The position numbers and the translations under genes were made by a program. From the NCBI GenBank assembly GCA_024516155.1, contig JAJJXM010000202.1:1-15990 (forward strand): a stretch of 15,990 nucleotides of DNA. The letters are read 5' to 3'. Numbering within the stretch: the first letter of the stretch is position 1; each line of letters starts with the position of its first letter. This document shows positions 9,414 through 15,990 of this stretch, piece by piece. Source of the DNA: Pyronema omphalodes (taxonomy: Eukaryota; Ascomycota; Pezizomycetes; Pezizales; Pyronemataceae). Under the pieces are notes generated by a model. That model worked only from the letters and a program-made list of their open reading frames with translations, was not told the origin of the DNA and searched no databases.

Positions 9414-9763
9414 TACGGCAGTTTTGCAATTCTGAATTCTGGATTTCTCGCAAAGTAAGTTAGTAATTTAGGTTCATTGTAAGTACCCGGCCGGTACATG
9501 AAGTGCGGCTGAAGGTTATGTATGATGCTATGGATGTATCTTCAGCCATCTTTTGTCATACCCAAGATCCTTAAACAACCCAGCAGGAAAGCAAGCAAGT
9601 AAGCAGGCCGGCACGAAAGAAAGCAGGAAAGCCATACATATGTAATTTCCTCAAGTGGGCGGGGCCCCAAGCCAGTTATGCGTGTCCGCCCCCGCCCCGC
9701 CCCTGGTGGCAATACCATATGTAGGACCTTCAGACTTCGTCGTCGTCGCGCGGCCGTAATCAA

Positions 9764-9795
9764 TACCTTCTTACCTTCTTACCTTCTTACCTTCT
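9764..9795 (+). repeat. 8-bp microsatellite (TACCTTCT)x4
   Basis: Four perfect tandem copies of TACCTTCT. It is probably length-polymorphic between strains. Confidence 0.9.
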
Positions 9796-12354
9796 TATGG
9801 TTACCCTACTGTACATATTACTATGCTACCATGTTACCCTGCAACGTAACGCCATCATGATGCTCGATCCCGAAAATAATCGACACCAGGATTGTATGTT
9901 TCGTGGATGGGACCTGGGTGATCATTATTGCATGCACCGTATCACGTCATGAAATCCCGAGCACACATATAGCCCTCCATCCACTATCTATCCATCTTTG
10001 TGTTGTCTTTAAGGTGTCTTTGAGGTGTTTTTCAACTTACCGGGTTATACATATGGAGAACATACCATTAGTAGAAGTTTGTATCTATTGTAGATATGTA
10101 GGTAGAGATTTGGGCCGATTTTTTCAGATCTGAGACCGTGTGTTTTTTGATCATCCGGATTCCGGTATCCTGAGACATCGTGGTCATCATCGATATCGAT
10201 ATGTATGTATCGGCTTCACGAAATTAAAGATACATATAAGGGGGCATATAACAAGCTTCCTACAAGAAACTAGCACCTAAAGTCAACCCAGAGTTCTGGT
10301 TCATCAGGATAATAGACGGGGTATACCGTGTATTATATGATCACCAATGCGCGTTACTTCCACACAGAATTCCGGTTGCGGTGTCGGTTGCGCTTTGTTC
10401 TTTGCTTTTGACTCCTATTGGATAAATTCCGAGATGGGTTCGCGGATTTGGAGGGGGGGTGTGGGTTTGTTTTAGGCTATCCAGAAATGGTTAATGATCT
10501 ACATACATACCAGAAAAGGCTGAGAGTCTGTGACAGCACAGCTGCCAGCATGCATCCCAATTCGGAGGATCCCATCTATGCATGTATGTATGTACAGTCG
10601 TACATATCCTGTAGGGTAGGAGAAAAAATATTAGAGATGTGTGATTGGCGGCACACATATCTGCTCTCTCGACAAATTGGGGAAAGTATCAGGTACCTGT
10701 AATATACATGATTTCTTATTGGAACGAAATAATGTTAAGATGCTGATTTGTTGATCTGTTTAATTTGTTAATCTGTTAATTCGATACTGGCATTCCATAC
10801 AGACTACGCTCGCTTTCGATTTTTGAGGCTTTCCAATCGCTAACATTGCTGATGTGTTTCAAATGGCGACACATACGAGCATAGATGAAGAATTGGATGC
10901 CATGGGTTCCATGGGTTCCATGGTTACAATTACCGTATCGACCTTATCTGCACGGTGGGGCTGAGCGGGGTCGTCCGCCATGTTTTTCCTTCATCGGATC
11001 ACAGAACAATTTGTGGCTCGCACCTTTGTAGCGATCCCCATCCCAGCCCATACCAGCCCGTAAGACCACGAAAGCAGAAAGCACAACTTGTACATACCAT
11101 AATCCCAACCCATATCCATAAGCTGAGCTCAGTCCTTTGAAGCACCAGTACCAGTATCGTTACAACCTACTGGCTCTCCTTTGCCACAGAAAGTGTCCGG
11201 TTGATGATGATTCGTTTGCTGCGCGTTCCTGCTACAGACACTGCAGCTATGTCTGCCGTCGCGGTGTTCGCAGTTTACCAATTGGCGCTAATTGCGAAGA
11301 CGGAAGGGGGGAGGGGGTGGGATGAAAAGCAAATGCAGCAGTGGTAAGCCTGGGAACCATAGGTTCCATGTTCCATGTTGTGTTCCATGCGGCCTTGTAA
11401 TTGGATTCTTCTGTTATGCCAGTGCAGCGTGGGCTGAACAAGGACAAGAAGTTACTGGCGGCGGCACCTACAGAGAAAATGATGATGAGGACAGGCAGGA
11501 CTACCAGCAGCTACTCCTACTTGCTATACTATACTTGCTTCACTTTCGCTGCTGCTCCCACGATGCCGTCGTCGTCTGTATCTGCCTAGAACACGAAAGC
11601 AGAAGCAGTCGAAGAAGAACGCAGAACGCAGAACGCAGAAGTAAGCTGCTACTGCTGGCCATCTCGCAATCCGCAATCGCAATCGCCCATCGCCGGACCA
11701 ACGTTTTCCCCACCTTTACACGGACAAGCTCGTTCGTTCGCTCGCACGCTCGCTCACTGGAAAGGTGTCGTGACTTGGTATGGTAACGTTGTCTTATGTT
11801 GAGGCAGGCAGGAAGAAGTCTTTGTTGAATTTTGCTTATTTTTTCCCAGGCCCAGGGCGATTCAACTTCAGCTTCAGCTGGTAAGTTTAGTTTTTCTCTC
11901 GTGAAATACACATGAAGAAGGAAAAAAACATTAAGAAAAATTGTGTGTACAGTTTACAGTTTTTTTTTTCACGAACGACTACATACGGGTTTCTAAACGC
12001 GCATATCTCCCAATTGTTTCATAACAATTCGATCATTCCTACGCAGCAAAGCGCTTAACCTGGATTTTTTTATTTACGCAAAAACAAAAAGAAATCACGT
12101 TCTGCGCATCATATGCATTACGCATTCCTAGACGAAAAGACCCCCAGTTGTTGATCCGATCCGCGACCGCCGACTTGCGAACGAAAGAAAAAAAAAAAAA
12201 ACGGTCTTCGGTTTCTTCAAGATTAAGATTGAGGGTCCTGGTTGATTATCGATTATCCCATCACCTCGGTGGAAAATCCTTTCTTACTTACAGCACTTAT
12301 CTCAACTTACCCCCTCATCGATCGCTGGAAGGATACCATACGGGCACCATAATC

Positions 12355-13972
12355 ATGAAATTCGAAGCTAGCGGTTGGTCCGTGCTGCTGATCTTTGGGT
12401 TGGCAACTTTACAGTTGTCCAACGCGGTCTTGGTACGCCGCGTGGGCGTGGAAACTAAAACTATAGTAGTCCATGAAATAACGACAACTGTAAATCCTAC
12501 CCTAACGGTAATATCAACATACACCCTCCCTTCACCACAACAACAAACAACCGATGGATCGTCAAATAATAACCCGGTAAGCTTGAGGCTGGTGATCTCG
12601 ATAACCATGAGATAATCCAGATCTATCTATCTGTCTGGGATAGTCAACTAATTTCATCCCAGAGCATGCGCAGAGCAGAAGCTCCTGCAACTACACCAAC
12701 AACCTTGATTGTATTTATCCCGATCTTGAACTCAAACATTTATCCATCAAGAACACAACTAACCCTACCGTCAGATATCCACACCCATACCCTCCCCAAC
12801 TCCAACTCCAACCGACACCTCCAAATCCTGTCCCCTCAGCTACCACAGCTGTCCCGGTGGCGGATGTTGCGCCTTCAACTTCCAATGCGGTCCGAACGGT
12901 TCCTGTCTAGTTCCCGCAAGCATAACGCAAACACGCACTTGTCACCCACCATTATCGACCTGTCCAGGATCCGTAGGCGGTGGATGTTGTCCCCCCGGTT
13001 TTGCATGCGGGAACAAAGACTGTGTATCGCTGATCCCCAACCAAAATGATACCGATGGAACCAACAACATTTCCGTTGCTGGCTCAAGAACAATTTCTGT
13101 ATCCCATACGAAAATTGCAAAAGTTACAGATGTTGATATTGCAGCTCAATTTACCCCGGGTGTTACGGATACTCCTAAGGCGGTTACGAAAAAGGATTCG
13201 AAAAAAATTGCGTTAATTGGTGCTGTTTGTGGTGGTGTTGCGGCTGTCTTGTTGTTCGTTTGTCGGTGTTACTGGTGTGGTGCAGATTAGAAAACGGGGA
13301 AATACAGATGTTCCCCAGGGGGTTATGACGGGACATGGTTTCTCGAAGGATGGTCAGGAAGGACAGCAACCTAGGTGGGCGTTCTTAGGAGGATGGAAAG
13401 GATCTGATATGCAAAGGCAACAGCAACAGCAGATGGGAATAAGACAACAACAACAACAGGAACCAGTTTTCGATACCCAAACCGGTCATTATGTTATGAG
13501 GGAAAGTCAACAAAATATACCAGAGCAACAGATATGGCCTTTAACATTACCGCCGGGAGGGTTCCAGCAGATGAGAAGAGTCAAGACGTTTCCGCCTAGA
13601 AGGTCACCGCAAAGATATGAAATTCCGCAGAAAGTGCTGCATCCAAGAGAGATACCACAGATACCACAGATACCAAAAATCCCGCAAAATCAACAGGAAC
13701 CAATATCTCAAGCCATAGAGATCCTAAAGAAACAACCCATGGAAATAATTTCCGAACTCCCATACGACGAGCCAGATTATGATTCTACTAGCCAATCGGC
13801 GAGCCATTCTGCCAGCCATTCAATAAGCCAATCGACAACACCAATGTTAAGCTACCATTCGGAGAGCCCACCGATGATCATAGAACCACAACAACAGACA
13901 GAGATACCGAAAAGAACACTAAGTTCTCCGGAAGACGGAGGAAAGGGAAGGCTTTGGATGAGGAATATATAG
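12355..13972 (+). CDS. Cysteine-rich single-pass membrane protein with Gln/Pro-rich tail; one frame break
   Basis: This is an unnamed surface protein. Exon 1 is 12355-12576, intron 1 12577-12662 (GTAAGC, CAACTAAT branch, CCCAG), exon 2 12663-12710, intron 2 12711-12774 (GTATTT, AACTAAC branch, GTCAG), and exon 3 from 12775; phases agree. Residues 1-24 form a signal peptide (hydrophobic core VLLIFGLATL, ending SNA). A Thr/Pro/Ser-rich stalk runs to about 108. Two six-cysteine modules follow: 109-134 (Cx6Cx4CCx5Cx5C) and 146-173 (Cx6Cx7CCx5Cx4C), each with a GGGCC core. A membrane segment starts near 235 (IALIGAVCGGVAAVLLF), then a basic RKR and a tail with polyQ, IPQIPQIPKIP and SASHSASHS repeats. 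In the original frame a TAG at 13288-13290 ends the protein at 261 residues; the tail is in the +1 frame. Dropping one T at 13259-13261 would give about 488 residues. The layout resembles fungal wall-sensor or adhesion proteins; function unknown. Confidence 0.75.
13412..13460 (+). repeat. Poly-glutamine CAA/CAG repeats in the tail of the cysteine-rich protein
   Basis: Two short glutamine runs (QRQQQQQ and RQQQQQ) come from CAA/CAG codons. They are likely length-variable and sit in a region predicted to be unstructured and cytoplasmic. Confidence 0.7.
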
Positions 13973-14660
13973 CTGGTGTTGAAGATCTTGATGTATTTTT
14001 ATGGCCGATTGGGTCTGGAAGAATTTGGAAAGGGATCATGAGAGAGGAATGAGGGGTGGTTATGATGTTGATAAAGGGAATGGGAGGATGGAACGGTTGG
14101 AGATAAGGATGGAGGGTAGGAGGGAGGGTTTTTGGGGAGAGGTATTCGTCTGAAGGAGAGGATGAGAGATGAGGGAATGGTGTGGGAAGTGGGGAATCGA
14201 TAGTGCTTGCCCGGTGGGAAGTTGGGGGTGGGTTCGGGGGCTCAGCGGTCCGGTGATGGTGTCGGAGGATTGGACAGTGGGGATTGGGGAATGGTGGACC
14301 AACACTATCAATCCGGGGGTGTGGGTAGCGCGGGTGAAAGCGCGAGTGGGTAGTGGAGGGCCAATACTGTCCATCCTGGGGGTAAGCCGTCCATTCGACG
14401 GGAGGATTACGGTGTAGGAACGAGTCAGATACGGCGGAGATGGGGTGAGCTGTCAATACGGTGAAGTAAGGTAGAAGCGGGGGGAGTGCGGCTGTGGTGA
14501 AGATGAGGTCAGGTGGAGCGACATCATGATCCACTACCCTAACCTACTCACCATACCCTAATCAACCTACCAACCTCCCAACCTCACAGCAACCAAACAT
14601 CAGCCTCTAATACGCCCAGCCACCCACTCACCCAGGATAAAGAGAATGATATAACACTCG
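13973..14660. other. Purine-rich non-coding stretch with a 62-bp imperfect repeat
   Basis: The plus strand is G/A-rich to about 14530, then C/A-rich. The related words CCAACACTATCAATCC (from 14299) and CCAATACTGTCCATCC (from 14361) are 62 bases apart and belong to an imperfect tandem duplication. Open frames on both strands here are long because of the skewed composition and show no domain. Confidence 0.5.
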
Positions 14661-14756
14661 TTATTGACCCTGCACAGAGGTTGGTTTTTGTTAAAGGATT
14701 TTCCTTTGCAGATTTTATTTTCATTCGTTCGGATATTTTTGGAGCATCATATGGGA

Positions 14757-15345
14757 GGGGAGTCATCTTTCGTTTTATTTTGTTTTGGTATATTCTTGTT
14801 TTTTGCTTTTATTTCTGGGGGCTGGGAGTACTTTCGTTATTTCTGCTTTCGTTTTCGTCATTTTTCTTATCTGGGAGTATACCTTTCGTTTTGTTTCGGC
14901 TTTCATCTCTGTTTCTTCCTTGTTTTTCACATCTCGGAGTATATCTTTCGTTTTTGTTTTTTGTTTCTATTTATTTTTATGGGGGTTGGGTGTACTTTCG
15001 TTTTTTTTATCTTCCTTATTTTTTCCATCTCTTCCGTTTTCTTCCTTTTTTTTCGTTGTTCTTTCTCCTATCTTTTTTTCTCTTGGATCCGGAGCATATC
15101 TTTCGTTTCAATCTGGCTTTCGTTATCTTGGTATTTGTTTTCGTTTCTTCTTCTTCCTCTTTATTGTTTCTTCCTCTTGTTCTATCTTGTTATTTTCCTC
15201 CTGGTTTCTGCTGTTTTTTTTTCTTCTTGTCATCTCGGAGTATACCTTTCGTTCGGTTTTCATTTCATATCCGCAATCACTCGTTGGCGTTCTTTATTTT
15301 GCATTTATGTAGCTAGGTTTTTTGGGGGGGCGTTACTTTCGCTTA
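14757..15345 (+). repeat. T-rich degenerate tandem array, unit about 50-60 bp
   Basis: The word GGAGTAT(A)C/TCTTTCG or a close variant recurs before T-rich filler. CTTTCG anchors sit at 14767, 14831, 14883, 14945, 14995, 15100, 15246 and 15336. Spacings of 64, 52, 62, 50 and 105 bases suggest a unit near 50-60 bp, with units lost or decayed later in the array. All three plus frames stay open for 175-263 codons only because A is scarce; the predicted peptides are Phe/Ser/Leu runs and are not credible proteins. Confidence 0.65.
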
Positions 15346-15375
15346 ACTGTTTTCACAAAACGATGGAGATGGACC

Positions 15376-15388
15376 GGGGGGGGGGGGG
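15376..15388 (+). repeat. Homopolymer run of 13 G
   Basis: A third long G run on the plus strand, shortly after a G7 run at 15324-15330. Exact length is unreliable. Confidence 0.9.
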
Positions 15389-15599
15389 TATATATGGAAT
15401 AAGGAATAGACTTCACTTAGCAATATCACCTGCAAAATTCTCATTTTTATGCTAAAAAAAAGAAAAAGATACCCCAATATGTAAAATGTAACCTTTCCCT
15501 GAAAGTACTTTTAATCAACTCTGATAACATGCATATAGATATAAGTCTACAAGTACATTAAACAAACCAATCATCCCATCACAGTAGATCCTTACCACT

Positions 15600-15709
15600 G
15601 TCAAGATGTCCGAGTGGTTAAGGAGTTTGACTCGAATTTTCTCATCCCCTGATGAATCAAACGATATCAAATGGTTTCGGCCGCGCAGGTTCGAGTCCTG
15701 TTCTTGACG
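15600..15709 (+). tRNA. tRNA-Ser(CGA) with 29-base intron
   Basis: This serine tRNA reads UCG codons. The acceptor stem is GTCAAGA (15600-15606) with TCTTGAC (15702-15708), discriminator G at 15709. The D arm contains CCGAGTGGTTAAGG. The anticodon stem TTTGA (15626-15630) pairs with TCAAA (15667-15671), and the anticodon CGA is at 15633-15635. The intron is 15637-15665, one base after the anticodon, where nuclear tRNA introns sit. A long variable arm, typical of serine tRNAs, follows at 15672-15684. The T arm is GCAGG/CCTGT around TTCGAGT, with a B box GGTTCGAGTCC. The mature length is 81 bases before CCA addition. CCA is not encoded, as usual in eukaryotes. Yeast tRNA-Ser(CGA) also carries an intron. 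Confidence 0.94.
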
Positions 15710-15713
15710 AATG

Positions 15714-15721
15714 TTTTTTTT
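15714..15721 (+). terminator. RNA polymerase III terminator of tRNA-Ser
   Basis: A run of eight T begins five bases after the last base of the tRNA, the usual Pol III termination signal. Confidence 0.85.
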
Positions 15722-15990
15722 GTGTTTAGGCTTCTTTTTGTACCTCTATCGTACATGCGTATATGCATATGCATCACCTTCATATTCTATACATCATCCC
15801 CATGCTCCATAGTCCTCCATCGTCCTCTATCGGTCCATTCATTCATCAATATCCCACTTGCTTGGGAAATAACTTTTTTGTTAAAAAAACACTTTTGGCT
15901 TTTTTTCTAATTCCAAAACTCCGTCGAAAAATAAATCCCACGTAAGAAAAGTAACGGTTGTTCCTTTTTACTTTTCTCTCTCTCTCTCTA
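15722..15990. other. Non-coding 3' edge with CT microsatellite
   Basis: No gene is seen. The window ends in a (TC)n microsatellite starting near 15975 that runs to the edge, so its true length is unknown. An ATATGCATAT palindrome lies near 15762. Confidence 0.5.

Larger units (their letters stand above)
8520..12350. other. Long intergenic region without a recognisable gene
   Basis: About 3.8 kb shows only short open frames with no known domain on either strand. It contains microsatellites (9381-9413, 9764-9795), small CCATGG and GTTCCATG repeat patches (10899-10925, 11348-11390), and a low-complexity stretch at 11600-11760 with GCAGAAC and CGCTCG words. The last 300 bases before 12355 are the likely promoter and leader of the downstream cysteine-rich gene. 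I cannot exclude a non-coding RNA or a frameshifted gene. Confidence 0.5.

Noticed and set aside
11292..11786. Plus-strand frame of 164 codons and overlapping minus frame of 123 codons
   Set aside because: Low-complexity Arg/Ser/Leu/Cys composition, no domain, no signal of selection visible, and both strands open at once.
12666..13049. Plus-strand frame of 127 codons inside the cysteine-rich gene
   Set aside because: Its first 45 bases are read in this frame as part of exon 2; past 12710 it is a shadow of intron 2 and of the cysteine-module frame.
13258..13285. A 28-base GT...AG segment that would repair the frame of the cysteine-rich gene
   Set aside because: Too short for a spliceosomal intron in ascomycetes; a one-base indel or a 61-base intron is more plausible.
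13878..14534. Minus-strand frame of 218 codons rich in Pro, Ser and His
   Set aside because: It overlaps the 3' end of the plus-strand cysteine-rich gene and otherwise reads the C-rich complement of purine-rich DNA; no domain.
14664..15455. Three overlapping plus-strand frames of 175-263 codons, apparently multi-span membrane proteins
   Set aside because: All three frames are open because the DNA is T-rich and poor in A, so stops are rare. The peptides are Phe/Ser/Leu runs that follow the tandem repeat array.

Overview
The window looks like nuclear DNA of a filamentous ascomycete (Pezizomycotina). Four things support this. Spliceosomal introns are mostly short, with GTNNGT-type donors and CTAAC/CTGAC-type branch points. 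There is a 26-residue metallothionein with the Neurospora-type seven-cysteine spacing. There is an Rds1-type secreted ferritin-like protein. There is a tRNA-Ser(CGA) with an intron next to the anticodon. The organism cannot be named from this sequence alone.

The layout is gene-poor. Positions 1-2340 hold no gene I recognise. A metallothionein gene (+) lies at 2427-2801 with a TATA box, one intron, a palindromic hairpin just after the stop codon and a poly(A) signal. Positions 2860-6240 are non-coding, with a G19 run, a small TCGTTGC-type repeat field and two short related segments (4097-4127 and 5113-5143) that may be retroelement relics. A large minus-strand gene at 8047-6245 belongs to the Rds1/ferritin-like family, but its reading frame is broken by many one-base indels. 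Its upstream DNA has three STRE-like cores and a pair of inverted CRE/ATF-like sites. Positions 8520-12350 again show no recognisable gene, only microsatellites. A plus-strand three-exon gene at 12355-13972 encodes a secreted or membrane protein: signal peptide, Thr/Pro-rich stalk, two six-cysteine modules, one membrane segment and a Gln/Pro/Ser-rich tail. Its frame breaks once, inside the membrane segment. Downstream are a purine-rich stretch, about 600 bp of T-rich degenerate tandem repeats, and an intron-containing tRNA-Ser(CGA) at 15600-15709.

Two independent genes carry single-base frame breaks with otherwise well-preserved protein sequence, and many of these breaks fall in short homopolymers. 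The simplest reading is uncorrected sequencing indels; recent pseudogenisation is the alternative for the Rds1-like gene. Genes elsewhere in the window could therefore be hidden by frameshifts. Metallothionein (metal binding) and the ferritin-like protein (stress, metal-binding fold) could both belong to stress or metal responses, but they lie about 3.5 kb apart and nothing shows shared control.
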